DNA of 64,000 bases from Paenibacillus piscarius (GCF_022234545.1 NZ_JAIEUI010000003.1:464394-528393); one strand, 5' to 3'; shown: positions 24,253-33,809, counted from the first letter of the stretch. Notes: a model not told the origin generated them from the letters alone. Numbers and translations are program-made.

Positions 24253-26787
24253 TTGAAGAAAAAGCTAACCATCCTTGCACTCGTGCTTATGCTTGCCGGG
24301 GCAGCCGTACCGCAGTCCGCCCGTCTGGCGGCTGAACCCGCCTCTAAAGCGGCGGCGCAGCCTGATTTACAGCAGACGCAGGACACCGCTGCGCCGCCGG
24401 AGCTGTCCGCAGAGCTGGAGGCCGTTCTGGACAACGAGTATCTGACCCTGTATCTGAACCGGGCCACCACGGAGATTGCCGTCCGGGACAAGGCAAGCGG
24501 AGCGCTCTGGTATTCCAATCCGCAGGACCGCGGGGAGGATGCCGTTGCCACCGGATACAATAAGTCCCTGCTGAACGTACAGGCGGAGCTGACCTATTAT
24601 GACAGCAAGGGCAATCTGATGAGCTACGACAATTACACCCACAGCGTGCAGAGCGGCCAGTTCACGGTTGAACAGACCGGGGACAGCCTGAGCATCGTGT
24701 ATACGCTGGGGGAGGTGAAGAGCAGCATCGACGCCATTCCCAAGTATATCAGCGAAGAGAGGTTCCGCACCCTGATTATGGACCGGATCGACAATGAGCG
24801 CGACAAGAAAGAGATCGACAAGCGGTTCAGATACGATGAGAAGAATAAGCGCTACGAACGGAGAGATACCTCCCTCAAGGGCGTCGGCCTCAAAAAAGTA
24901 ACCGGCATCTTCGGGCAGATCGGATACGGCGAGGACCAGATTGCCATTGATAAAGCAGCCTACGGCGAAGAGGAAGGCGGGGCAGCCGTAGTGACGCTCC
25001 CGCTCGAATACCGGCTGGACGGGAAACGCCTGCGGGTAAGCATTCCCGGCGATAAGGTCCAGTACCCGGAGGCGATGCATATCCAGACGCTCTCTCTGCT
25101 CCCCTTCTTCGGGGCAAGCGGAACGGAGGATGAAGGCTACAGCCTGGTGCCGGACGGCTCCGGCTCGCTGATCCATTTCAATAATAACAAGCTGTACGCC
25201 ACGCCTTACCGGACTGCCCTGTATGGACCGGATGCGGCGCTTCGTCAGCTGGGGCAAATGCAGCAGGAGGAGACGGCCCGTCTGCCCGTCTTCGGCATGA
25301 AATACAAGGACCGCGGCTTCCTGGCGGTGATTGAAGAGGGGGATGCGGTCGCTGCCGTGGAAGCGGATGTCAGCGGACGGCTGAATCAATTTAACACCGT
25401 CTTCTCCAGTTATACGCTGGGCAGTCTGGAGGAAGTGACGCTGACCAACGGCTGGCGCTCCAGCACAGTGAAGCAGTTCCAGTCCAGCGTCTTCTCCGGG
25501 GATATTGCGGTGGCCTACAGCTTCCTGGACCGGCAGGAGGCCAGCTATTCGGGCATGGCCGGGCGTTACCGGGATTACTTAAGCGAGCATAAGCAATTGA
25601 CGCGGTTAGAGGGAGATACGGAGCTTCCATTCTACCTGGAGCTGATCGGCGGCATTCCGAAGAAGAAGTTCTTCCTGGGCATCCCTTACACGGCGTACGA
25701 GCCGCTGACCTCCTTCAAGGAGGCCCGGACCATTCTGGAGCAGATGCAGGAGAAGGGGATCGGGGGGATTAAGCTGCGGTACACCGGATGGTTCAACGGC
25801 GGCATCAGCCATGATTATCCGAAGTCCGTCTCTGTCGATAAAAAGCTTGGCGGAGCCAAGGGGCTGAAGGCGCTGCAGGCTTATGCACAGGAGCATGGCA
25901 TCGGGCTGTATCCTGACGCCACCTTCCTGCAGAGCTTCCCGGAGGCCAAGGGCCTCAAGAAGTCCCAGGCCTCCCGGCTGATTACCGGCAAGCTGGCCCA
26001 GGTCTACCCTTACAATCTGTCTCTGCTCAAGCAGGATATGAAGCAGCCCTCCGGTTATGTGGTCAGTCCCGGGGCTCTGCCTGCCGCAGTGAACGGCTTC
26101 CTGGAGGATTATGAAGAGCTTGGGCTGACCGGCTTGTCGCTGCGCGATTTCGGCGCTGAGCTGAATTCCGACTTCACGGACGGGAAGGTTATGGACCGCC
26201 AGCAGGCTGAGGGGGTTGTCACAGAGCAACTGGAGCGGATGAGCGGTCCGGTGCCTGAGCTGATGGTGGAGGGAGGCAATGCGTATGCATTGCCCTTCGC
26301 CCGCCATATCGTTGCTGCGCCGATGCAGAGCAGCGGCTTCAATCTCACGGATGAGAGTGTTCCGTTCTTTCAGATGGTGTATCACGGCTATCTGCAATAC
26401 GCCGGGACCCCCTGGAATATGGCGGATGATCAGGACGCCGCGCTCGGTCTCCTGAAGGCATTAGAGACGGGAAGCGCACCGTATTATACCTGGTTCTACG
26501 CCGACCCCTCCGCCATCAAAATGACCGGCTTCGACCAGTTGTACTCTGCGGATTACCGGAGCTGGATCGATCAGGCAGCGAAGCAATATCAGGAGCTGAG
26601 CAGCGTGCTGCGGAAGGTCCATGCCCAGCCGATTACGGAGCATATGGAGCTTGCTCCCGGCGTGTTCCAGACGGTTTTTGAAGCGGGAACGGCCATTGTT
26701 GTGAATTATAACGATACACCGGTCAGCATTGGCGGAGTGACCATAGACGGGCGGAATTATTGGGTTGGAGGTGAGAAGCTGCAATGA
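24253..26787 (+). CDS. Large exported DUF5696 protein, possible glycoside-hydrolase-like
   Basis: 844 aa from TTG 24253 with GGAGGAG upstream. A signal peptide ends near residue 28. Residues about 55-460 are beta-rich (DKASGALWYSNPQD; LVPDGSGSLIHFNNNK; MKYKDRGFLAVIEEGDAV). Residues about 470-760 alternate strands and helices like a TIM barrel: GIGGIKLRYTGWFNGGIS, HGIGLYPDATFLQSF, LTGLSLRDFGAELNSDF, PELMVEGGNAYALPF. The C-terminus is a small beta domain ending in VNYNDTPVSIGG. I identify it as the DUF5696 family, whose enzymatic role is not known to me. Acidic residues at strand ends (DATF, LRDFGAE) would suit a glycosidase. Its stop overlaps the next permease start. Confidence 0.72.
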   Translation: MKKKLTILALVLMLAGAAVPQSARLAAEPASKAAAQPDLQQTQDTAAPPELSAELEAVLDNEYLTLYLNRATTEIAVRDKASGALWYSNPQDRGEDAVATGYNKSLLNVQAELTYYDSKGNLMSYDNYTHSVQSGQFTVEQTGDSLSIVYTLGEVKSSIDAIPKYISEERFRTLIMDRIDNERDKKEIDKRFRYDEKNKRYERRDTSLKGVGLKKVTGIFGQIGYGEDQIAIDKAAYGEEEGGAAVVTLPLEYRLDGKRLRVSIPGDKVQYPEAMHIQTLSLLPFFGASGTEDEGYSLVPDGSGSLIHFNNNKLYATPYRTALYGPDAALRQLGQMQQEETARLPVFGMKYKDRGFLAVIEEGDAVAAVEADVSGRLNQFNTVFSSYTLGSLEEVTLTNGWRSSTVKQFQSSVFSGDIAVAYSFLDRQEASYSGMAGRYRDYLSEHKQLTRLEGDTELPFYLELIGGIPKKKFFLGIPYTAYEPLTSFKEARTILEQMQEKGIGGIKLRYTGWFNGGISHDYPKSVSVDKKLGGAKGLKALQAYAQEHGIGLYPDATFLQSFPEAKGLKKSQASRLITGKLAQVYPYNLSLLKQDMKQPSGYVVSPGALPAAVNGFLEDYEELGLTGLSLRDFGAELNSDFTDGKVMDRQQAEGVVTEQLERMSGPVPELMVEGGNAYALPFARHIVAAPMQSSGFNLTDESVPFFQMVYHGYLQYAGTPWNMADDQDAALGLLKALETGSAPYYTWFYADPSAIKMTGFDQLYSADYRSWIDQAAKQYQELSSVLRKVHAQPITEHMELAPGVFQTVFEAGTAIVVNYNDTPVSIGGVTIDGRNYWVGGEKLQ

Positions 26788-27683
26788 AATTCAAGAAGCT
26801 GTCCCTGGAGCAGAAAAACAGGTATTACGGGCTGTACTTCATTCTCCCCTGGTTTGTAGGCTTCTGCTTCCTGTTCCTGACGCCGCTGCTCTCTTCTCTG
26901 CGGTTCAGCCTGAGCAACCTTCAGGTTAATGACGAGGGGTTCACACTGAAGTATATCGGATTATCCAATTACCGCGAGGCGTTGTTCTCGCATGAGTCTT
27001 ATGTCCGCACCCTGACGGGATCGGTGCTGGATATTGTGCTGAACACCCCGCTGATTCTGATTTTCAGCCTGTTTTTTGCCGTGTTGCTCAATCAGAAATT
27101 CCATGGCCGAGTGCTGGCCAGAGCGATCTTCTTCCTGCCTGTTATTCTGGCCTCGGGGATTATTGCCAGCATCGAGAACGGCGACCTGATGCAGTCAGTT
27201 GTGCGGAGCGCGAATGACACTACAGGCGGAGGGCTGTCGGTTATCAAGAATCTGGAGCTGACCACAATGCTGGTTGAATCGGGGATGAGCGTTACGGTGG
27301 TCGAGTATCTGACCGGGGCGGTCAGCCGGATCTATGAGATCGTCAGCCAGTCCGGGGTGCAGATTCTGATTTTCCTGGCCGGGCTGCAATCGATTTCCCC
27401 TTCACTATATGAAGCGGCCAAGATCGAAGGCTCCACAGGCTACGAGGCGTTCTGGAAAATCACCTTCCCGATGATCAGCCCGCTGATCCTGACGAATCTG
27501 GTCTACACCATCATCGACAGCTTCATCAGTGACCAGACCAGCCGCATGGTGGTGGATACCGCGTTCAAGAGCTTCAACTTCGGGCTGAGCGCAGCCATGT
27601 CCTGGATGTATTTTGCCATCATTGCGCTGTTATTGTGGATCACGACGGCACTCATCTCGCGTAAAGTCTTCTATCAAGACTAG
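26784..27683 (+). CDS. Sugar ABC transporter permease, MalF type (second pair)
   Basis: 299 aa, ATG overlapping the DUF5696 stop (ATGA). The N-terminus KKLSLEQKNRYYGLYFILPW is typical; the EAA loop is LYEAAKIEGSTGYEAFWKIT with FPMISP. About six membrane segments. It is the second MalF-like subunit of the gene run and only distantly similar to the one at 20328, which implies two importers or one for each binding protein. Confidence 0.9.
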   Translation: MKFKKLSLEQKNRYYGLYFILPWFVGFCFLFLTPLLSSLRFSLSNLQVNDEGFTLKYIGLSNYREALFSHESYVRTLTGSVLDIVLNTPLILIFSLFFAVLLNQKFHGRVLARAIFFLPVILASGIIASIENGDLMQSVVRSANDTTGGGLSVIKNLELTTMLVESGMSVTVVEYLTGAVSRIYEIVSQSGVQILIFLAGLQSISPSLYEAAKIEGSTGYEAFWKITFPMISPLILTNLVYTIIDSFISDQTSRMVVDTAFKSFNFGLSAAMSWMYFAIIALLLWITTALISRKVFYQD

Positions 27684-27704
27684 CGGTTGGAAGGAGGAAC
27701 TATC

Positions 27705-28718
27705 ATGAAGACGGAGACGGCAGCAATGCCGCACCGTTCCGCCAAAGAGCGGCTGCACCGGCTGGCATCAAGCGCCTACTGGACCGAATTTACGAAGAAA
27801 TGGCTATGGGTGATTGCCCGGTTCGTGCTGGTGTTCGGCATCTCGTTTGTCATTCTATACCCGATTCTGCTGAAGCTGTCGATTGCCTTCAAGAGCATGG
27901 ACGATCTATATGATTCCACTGTGATCTGGATTCCGCAGGCCTTCACGCTGGAGAACTTCAAGCTGGTGTTCACCGCGATGAATTATCCTGTGGTCCTGAA
28001 GAATACCCTGTTGTTGTCCTCTGCGGTTATGATTCTGCAGACTATTATTTGTGTCCTGGCCGGCTACGGCTTCGCCCGGATCAGATTCAGGGGGAGCGGA
28101 CTGCTGTTCGCTTGCGTGATCTTTACGATCCTGGTCCCCTCGCAGACGATTATGATTCCGCTGTACCTGCATTTCAAGAACTTTGACCTGCTGGGCCTGC
28201 TGAAGCTGTTCACCGGCAATCCGGTGAATCTGATCAATACGTATTGGCCTTTTATCATCTCGGCGGTGCTCGGCATGGGCGTGAAGACCGGCCTGTATGT
28301 GTACATCTTCCGCCAGTTCTTCCGGGGCATCCCCCGGGAGATTGAGGAGGCGGCGTATGTGGACGGGGCGGGCTACTTTGCCACCTTCGCACGGGTAATT
28401 CTGCCCAATGCCATCCCGTCCATGGTGACGGTAATGCTGTTCTCTTTCGTATGGCAATGGAACGATTCGTTCTTCACCAATATGTATCTGAACGAGCCGA
28501 AGGTGATGTCTTCGATGATGTCCTCGGCCGGCTACGGGATTGCCACGTACATGACCGGCGGCGGCCAGGCGGCGAATTCGCTCGTCCAGGACCCGTTCTT
28601 CATGTCCATGATGATGAACACCAGCGTGCTGATGGCCATTCTGCCGCTGATTATTCTCTATGTCTTCGTTCAGCGGCATTTCGTGGAGAGTGTGGAACGT
28701 TCCGGCCTAGTCGGTTAG
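27705..28718 (+). CDS. Carbohydrate ABC transporter permease, MalG type (second pair)
   Basis: 337 aa from ATG 27705 with GGAAGGAGG nine bases before; a TTG at 27687 precedes the ribosome site and is rejected. A long cytoplasmic N-terminus (about 45 residues) is followed by six membrane segments. The EAA motif is IEEAAYVDGAGYFATFARVI with LPNAIP. It has an extended loop with MSSMMSSAGYGIATYMTGG between late segments, longer than in MalG. It pairs with the preceding permease. Confidence 0.9.
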   Translation: MKTETAAMPHRSAKERLHRLASSAYWTEFTKKWLWVIARFVLVFGISFVILYPILLKLSIAFKSMDDLYDSTVIWIPQAFTLENFKLVFTAMNYPVVLKNTLLLSSAVMILQTIICVLAGYGFARIRFRGSGLLFACVIFTILVPSQTIMIPLYLHFKNFDLLGLLKLFTGNPVNLINTYWPFIISAVLGMGVKTGLYVYIFRQFFRGIPREIEEAAYVDGAGYFATFARVILPNAIPSMVTVMLFSFVWQWNDSFFTNMYLNEPKVMSSMMSSAGYGIATYMTGGGQAANSLVQDPFFMSMMMNTSVLMAILPLIILYVFVQRHFVESVERSGLVG

Positions 28719-28728
28719 GAGGATGATA

Positions 28729-31431
28729 ATGAGAAGCAGGCGGCTAATGGTTGCCGTTGGCGTTCTAGTATCGGCTGCGGTTGTCCTTGGCGTATTTGGT
28801 TTATTCCACAGCCCCGCAAGCCCCGGCAGCAACACCGGCACCAACAGTAACAAGATAGAGGAGGAAACCCCTGTGCAGCACCAGATCCCGCCGGATGCGG
28901 TAATCACGATAGACGGCAGCATCCGCTATCAGACCATCGATAACTTTGGCGCATCCGATGCCTGGTCCATGGACCCCCTGGGGAAGGATTGGACTGAAGA
29001 GAACAAGAACAAGGTGGCCGATCTGCTCTTCTCACGGGACACGGGCATCGGGCTGTCGGCCTGGCGCTTCAATATTGGAGCCGGTTCGGCAGAGACCGAT
29101 CAGGCCATTATTCCTGACCCGTGGAGAAGAAGCGAAGCATTCAAAATGACGGAGGACGGCCCGTACAACTGGAGCAGGCAGGCCGGGCAGCAGTGGTTCC
29201 TGCGGGCCGCCAAGGAGCGCGGAGTGGAGTCGCTGATTGCCTTCGTCAACAGCCCGCCGGTCTGGATGACCCGAAATGGCCATGCCCAGCCGGGCCCTGA
29301 TGTTGGTTCCAGCAATCTGAAGGAAGGCGCTGAAGCGGACTTCGCCGCCTTCCTGATTGATGTCCTCCGGCACTTCGAGGAGGAGGGGCTGGAATTCGAT
29401 TATATCAGCCCCATTAATGAGCCGACCTGGGATTGGAATCTGGCCCAGCAGGAAGCCAGCCGGTACAATAACGAGGATCTGAAGCGTGTGATCCTGGAGC
29501 TGAACCGCCAGCTGCGCAGCAGCGGGCTTATGACGCAGATCAGCGCACCGGACGGAGTGGAGATTACCTCCCTGCTGGATGACGAGCACTACCGGGAGTT
29601 TACGGGCAGCGGCGTCTACTCCAGCGGAGCGAACAGCCTGGGTCTCGGCAAGTACCGGGAGTATATCAAGGAGCTGCTCGGTGACCCTGAGCTTAAGGCG
29701 GCGGTAGGCAACAAGATTGCCTCGCATTCCTACTGGTCTGACTACAGTCATTCGGGCGATGACCGGCTGGTGAAGCTGAGAAGGCTGCTGGACAGCAACC
29801 TGAAGCAATACGATCCCCAGGCCAAGTACTGGGTCACCGAATACTGCATCATGGGTGACTATGGCCCGGGACGGGATCTGGGGATGGAGCCTGCCCTGCA
29901 GGTGGCGCGGACGATCCATTTCGATCTAACAGAGGCGAATGCTGCCGCCTGGCAGTGGTGGACCGCAGTATCCAAGGTGGATTATAAGGACGGCCTGATC
30001 TACACTGACTTCAAGCAGGCCGGGGATGAGCAGAACATTCTGACCTCGAAGATCTTGTGGTCATTGGGCAATTACAGCCGGTTCATCCGTCCCGGCGCGG
30101 AGCGGATTGCGCTCACCGGGCTGAGCCAGGAGGCCGGCAGCGGCCTACTTGGCTCGGCATACTGGCATGAGGGGGAGCAGAGTATAGCCGCGGTGCTGGT
30201 GAATGACAGCGATGAGGACCGGCGCGTGCAGCTCACGCTAAGCGGGCTGGGACTGAAGGCTTCGTCGCTGAAGTCTTATGTGACCAGCGCACAGCTGGAT
30301 TTGGCGCGTGGAGAGGATGCGGCTGCGCGCGGTGATCAGGTGTTCGAGGCGGTCATTCCCGCCAAGTCGGTGGTCACGCTGGTAGCAGGCGGACCGGATA
30401 GCGGCGGGGAAGCCGCTGTCTCTGGGCAGCAGCAGAGAGCTCAGGCGAACCGGCCGGCCCAGGCAGCCCAAGCCGAAGAGCTTCCGCCTGCGGAGGCCTA
30501 TGCCGGTTACCTGTTCAGCTATTTCACCGGTGAAGGCACGGAGGACGGCGAACAGGTCTACTTCGCCCTCAGCGAAGGCAACGACCCGCTGCACTGGAAG
30601 GAGCTGAACGGGGGCCGTCCCGTGCTGACCTCCACGCTGGGCGCCATGGGAGTGCGGGACCCGTTCATCCTCCGTTCGCCGGAGGGGGACCGCTTCTATC
30701 TGATCGCCACCGATCTGAAGATCAACGGTAACTGGGACTGGGGCGCAGCCCAGACACAGGGCAGCCGGGCAATTATCGTGTGGGAGTCGGATAATCTCGT
30801 AGACTGGTCCGCGCCGCGGGAGGCGCTGGTCTCGCCGGCGGAAGCAGGCAACACCTGGGCCCCTGAGGCCTTCTATGACCCGGAGAGCGGGGAATACATC
30901 GTGTTCTGGGCCTCGCGGATGTACGCCGATGCCAGCCATAGCGGAGATGCGTATCAGAAGATGATGTACAGCAAGACACGGGATTTCCGTACTTTTACGG
31001 AGCCGCAGATCTATATGGACTACGGGTATTCGGTTATAGATACCACGATGGTCGCCCACAACGGCAAGATCTACAGATTCACCAAGGATGAACGCGAGCA
31101 GGGAGCGGAGGCTCCTTTTGGCAAAATGGTGTTCCAGGAGTCGCTGGATTCCATATTTACGTCCGCTGTGAAGCGGCTGAGTGACGGTGTAGGGGGAGTG
31201 AAGGGTATTGAAGGCCCGACCCTGTTCAAATCGAATACGGAGGAGAAATGGTATCTGTTCGTGGATGAATTCGGGGGGAGAGGGTACATCCCGCTGGAGA
31301 CGGAGGATCTTGATTCCGGCGAGTGGCGTGTCGCCGCGGACTACAGCCTGCCGGCCAGTCCCCGGCACGGAACCGTGATTCCGGTAACTCAGCGTGAGTA
31401 TGAGGCGCTTTCTGCCCAGTACTTGCAATAA
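28729..31431 (+). CDS. Membrane-anchored bifunctional glycosidase, GH30 plus GH43
   Basis: 900 aa from ATG 28729 (TTAGGAGG six bases upstream). An N-terminal hydrophobic segment (about 8-27) without a clear cleavage site is followed by a Ser/Gly/Thr/Asn linker. Residues about 60-560 are a GH30-like barrel plus beta domain: opening DNFGASDAWSMDP, acid/base Glu231 in ISPINEPTWDW, nucleophile Glu371 in WVTEYCIMG. After an Ala/Gln-rich linker, residues about 585-900 are a GH43-like propeller with Asp644 in GVRDPFIL, TWAPEAFYDPE (713-718) and acid Glu828 in GIEGPTLF. The GH30 start resembles endo-beta-1,6-galactanases, so arabinogalactan is a candidate substrate, which is inference. Last gene of the run. 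Confidence 0.82.
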   Translation: MRSRRLMVAVGVLVSAAVVLGVFGLFHSPASPGSNTGTNSNKIEEETPVQHQIPPDAVITIDGSIRYQTIDNFGASDAWSMDPLGKDWTEENKNKVADLLFSRDTGIGLSAWRFNIGAGSAETDQAIIPDPWRRSEAFKMTEDGPYNWSRQAGQQWFLRAAKERGVESLIAFVNSPPVWMTRNGHAQPGPDVGSSNLKEGAEADFAAFLIDVLRHFEEEGLEFDYISPINEPTWDWNLAQQEASRYNNEDLKRVILELNRQLRSSGLMTQISAPDGVEITSLLDDEHYREFTGSGVYSSGANSLGLGKYREYIKELLGDPELKAAVGNKIASHSYWSDYSHSGDDRLVKLRRLLDSNLKQYDPQAKYWVTEYCIMGDYGPGRDLGMEPALQVARTIHFDLTEANAAAWQWWTAVSKVDYKDGLIYTDFKQAGDEQNILTSKILWSLGNYSRFIRPGAERIALTGLSQEAGSGLLGSAYWHEGEQSIAAVLVNDSDEDRRVQLTLSGLGLKASSLKSYVTSAQLDLARGEDAAARGDQVFEAVIPAKSVVTLVAGGPDSGGEAAVSGQQQRAQANRPAQAAQAEELPPAEAYAGYLFSYFTGEGTEDGEQVYFALSEGNDPLHWKELNGGRPVLTSTLGAMGVRDPFILRSPEGDRFYLIATDLKINGNWDWGAAQTQGSRAIIVWESDNLVDWSAPREALVSPAEAGNTWAPEAFYDPESGEYIVFWASRMYADASHSGDAYQKMMYSKTRDFRTFTEPQIYMDYGYSVIDTTMVAHNGKIYRFTKDEREQGAEAPFGKMVFQESLDSIFTSAVKRLSDGVGGVKGIEGPTLFKSNTEEKWYLFVDEFGGRGYIPLETEDLDSGEWRVAADYSLPASPRHGTVIPVTQREYEALSAQYLQ

Positions 31432-31450
31432 ATGATTGTAAAAAGCAAAC

Positions 31451-31498
31451 AAAAAGACAGGTTCACTTCTGCCTTGCGGGCAAGAGGTGAACCTGTCT
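31451..31498 (-). terminator. Intrinsic terminator of sodA
   Basis: GACAGGTTCAC (31456-31466) pairs with GTGAACCTGTC (31487-31497). The A run at 31451-31455 becomes a U run on the minus strand. It can also stop the glycan operon from the other side, though without a U run there. Confidence 0.8.
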
Positions 31499-31529
31499 GC
31501 TGTATAACAGCCTATCCGGCTGAATGTGC

Positions 31530-32138
<609 letters not shown>

Positions 32139-32186
32139 GGAAAAATCCCTCCTGAGTATATGTTGGATTTGAACATGATGGTGCCT

Positions 32187-32204
32187 ACCGGTCAGATAAC
32201 CGGT
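32187..32204. other. Repeated palindromic half-sites in the sodA leader
   Basis: ACCGGT occurs twice, separated by six bases (ACCGGTCAGATAACCGGT). It lies between the candidate sodA promoter and the ribosome site. Possible regulator site; function unknown. Confidence 0.35.
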
Positions 32205-32215
32205 GAGATATTCTT

Positions 32216-32244
32216 ATTAAAACGTATCTGGAACAATAATGCAA
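32216..32244 (-). promoter_or_regulatory. Candidate sigma-A promoter of sodA
   Basis: On the minus strand TTGCAT (32239-32244), a 17-base spacer and TTTAAT (32216-32221), about 78 bases upstream of the sodA start. Confidence 0.4.
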
Positions 32245-32393
32245 CACTAAACAAACATAAGTGTTTGAAAAGTATTTGCGGCCCTGTAGATCGCATGAAT
32301 TGTTAGGGCTGTGTAAACGCGGAGAGCCCCGGAGGCAGGACTTTTAGACTGCAATTATAACCTAAAATATGTTAAATATGAAAGTTTATTTAA

Positions 32394-32419
32394 TGAAAAC
32401 GCTTCATATAAAGCGCTTT
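32394..32419. promoter_or_regulatory. Two cre/LacI-like boxes in the sodA-GNAT gap
   Basis: TGAAAACGCTTCA (32394-32406) is a cre-type palindrome short of one base, and AAAGCGCTTT (32410-32419) is a perfect 10-base palindrome, centre to centre about 15 bases. Both have the central CG of LacI-family operators. They lie about 150 bases before the GNAT gene and 255 bases before sodA. The rest of the 431-base gap is AT-rich with no gene. Confidence 0.45.
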
Positions 32420-32569
32420 CCAAAGAAAAATGGTGATATCGCGAGAAATATGTGCTTTAATAGATTTAAAAGCAGGTATTCCTCGGTTTTTGATGCTTTT
32501 TTCCACTTTATACTGTTATGGAAACCCCTTCTTTTTGTTAAATTCTAAGCCAAAGGGAGACTTTTACGC

Positions 32570-32989
32570 ATGCACGTTCGTTCCTTTCAATTAAGCGACG
32601 TTACTCCAGTGACTGAATTGCTGCAGACCGCATTATCGGAAGAATGTTTCGAGAGCACGATCGAGCCCTTCTCCAGGCAGCTTTCATGGGATTCTGATCT
32701 CATTGTAGTTGCAGAGGATGACGGGGAAATCATCGGTGCGCTGATTGGTACGATTGAGAAGAATCACGGATGCTATTTCCGCATTGCTGTCCATCCGGAT
32801 TACCGCCGCAGAGGAGTCGGCAGGAGTCTTGTAACGGCGATGGAGAACAGATTTCAGGCGCGCAAGGTCAGCGGAATCTATGTTGCCTTTGATGAGCACA
32901 ATTCCTTTGCCATGCCGCTGTATGAAGCAATGGGTTATGACGAGAACCAGATCTTCAAATCCGTGCGCAAGCTAAGCATTGTCGGGTAA
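32570..32989 (+). CDS. GNAT-family N-acetyltransferase
   Basis: 139 aa, AAAGGGAG about 11 bases before the ATG. A single GNAT domain: the acetyl-CoA pyrophosphate-binding motif is IAVHPDYRRRGVGRSLV, preceded by IIGALIGTIEKNHGCYFR and followed by NSFAMPLYEAMGYDENQIF. It resembles RimI-like enzymes; the target is unknown. Monocistronic, with a terminator hairpin downstream and CG-centred palindromes upstream that may regulate it. Confidence 0.85.
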   Translation: MHVRSFQLSDVTPVTELLQTALSEECFESTIEPFSRQLSWDSDLIVVAEDDGEIIGALIGTIEKNHGCYFRIAVHPDYRRRGVGRSLVTAMENRFQARKVSGIYVAFDEHNSFAMPLYEAMGYDENQIFKSVRKLSIVG

Positions 32990-33095
32990 CTATAGCGAAC
33001 CGGCACTGTAAGCGGAAACAAGTGTAGAGTAGAGAACAATGACAGGAGATGCTTCCCGCTAGAGGACATTCCTGCATGAACTGTTTCATTATACT

Positions 33096-33145
33096 AAAGC
33101 ATATCTTCCCTGTGTCCATTGCAAATGGGCGGGAGATATGCTTTT
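33096..33145 (+). terminator. Intrinsic terminator of the GNAT gene
   Basis: AAAGCATATCTTCCC (33096-33110) pairs with GGGAGATATGCTTTT (33131-33145 region, one G-T pair), then TTTTCTATT. Long 14-15 bp stem with a 20-base loop. Confidence 0.75.
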
Positions 33146-33191
33146 CTATTGTTATGGATCGGATAACCTAATGGAAGCAAGTAGGTGACCT

Positions 33192-33809
33192 ATGAACCCT
33201 GAGCTTGAAGAAGTATTCATGCGTAGCCGCAAGCAGAGATACAGATCTGTAACCCACCGCAAGCAGGGAAGCAGGGCCGGAAGACCCTGGCTGAAGGAGC
33301 TGCGGGAGTGGATCATTATTGCGGGGATCGTATTCGCGGTCATGTCTCTGCTTAATATCTATGTGTTCAATGTGTCTACCGTCATCGGCAAGTCTATGCA
33401 GCCTACCCTGTATGAGGGCGAGAAGCTGATTATCAATAAAATCTCTTTGAGCTTCGGCAGCCCGGGCCGCGGGGAGATTGTCGTTCTGCACGACCCCAGC
33501 ACCGGACCGGACCGCAAGGAGTATCTGGTGAAGCGCATCATCGGTATCCCCGGCGATATTGTCGAGGTGAAGGACCGGCAGCTCTACGTCAACGGCAAGC
33601 AGGTGGAGGAGCCGTATACGGATACCACCATTCAAGATCCCGATTTCGGCGCGCTGACGGTGCAGGAGGGGACTTACTTCGTGATGGGGGATAACCGCCA
33701 TGCCGGGGCCAGCAAGGACAGCCGCTACTTCGGTGCGGTAGCGGGGAGCAGCATCGTGGGCAAAGTCTCGCTGATCTGGTGGCCCTTCTCCAGGCTGCAA
33801 ACCTTCTAG
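33192..33809 (+). CDS. lepB: Type I signal peptidase
   Basis: 205 aa. It has one membrane segment (about residues 38-58) after a basic cytoplasmic N-terminus, typical of Gram-positive SipS-like enzymes. It cleaves signal peptides on the outer membrane face with a Ser-Lys dyad: Ser68 in IGKSMQPTL and Lys114 in YLVKRIIGIPGD. The GDNRHAGASKDSRYFG box is present. The N-terminal 30-residue basic stretch (RSRKQRYRSVTHRKQGSR) is longer than in SipS. It would process the exported proteins of the glycan cluster among many others. queG follows after 41 bases on the same strand. Confidence 0.93.
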   Translation: MNPELEEVFMRSRKQRYRSVTHRKQGSRAGRPWLKELREWIIIAGIVFAVMSLLNIYVFNVSTVIGKSMQPTLYEGEKLIINKISLSFGSPGRGEIVVLHDPSTGPDRKEYLVKRIIGIPGDIVEVKDRQLYVNGKQVEEPYTDTTIQDPDFGALTVQEGTYFVMGDNRHAGASKDSRYFGAVAGSSIVGKVSLIWWPFSRLQTF

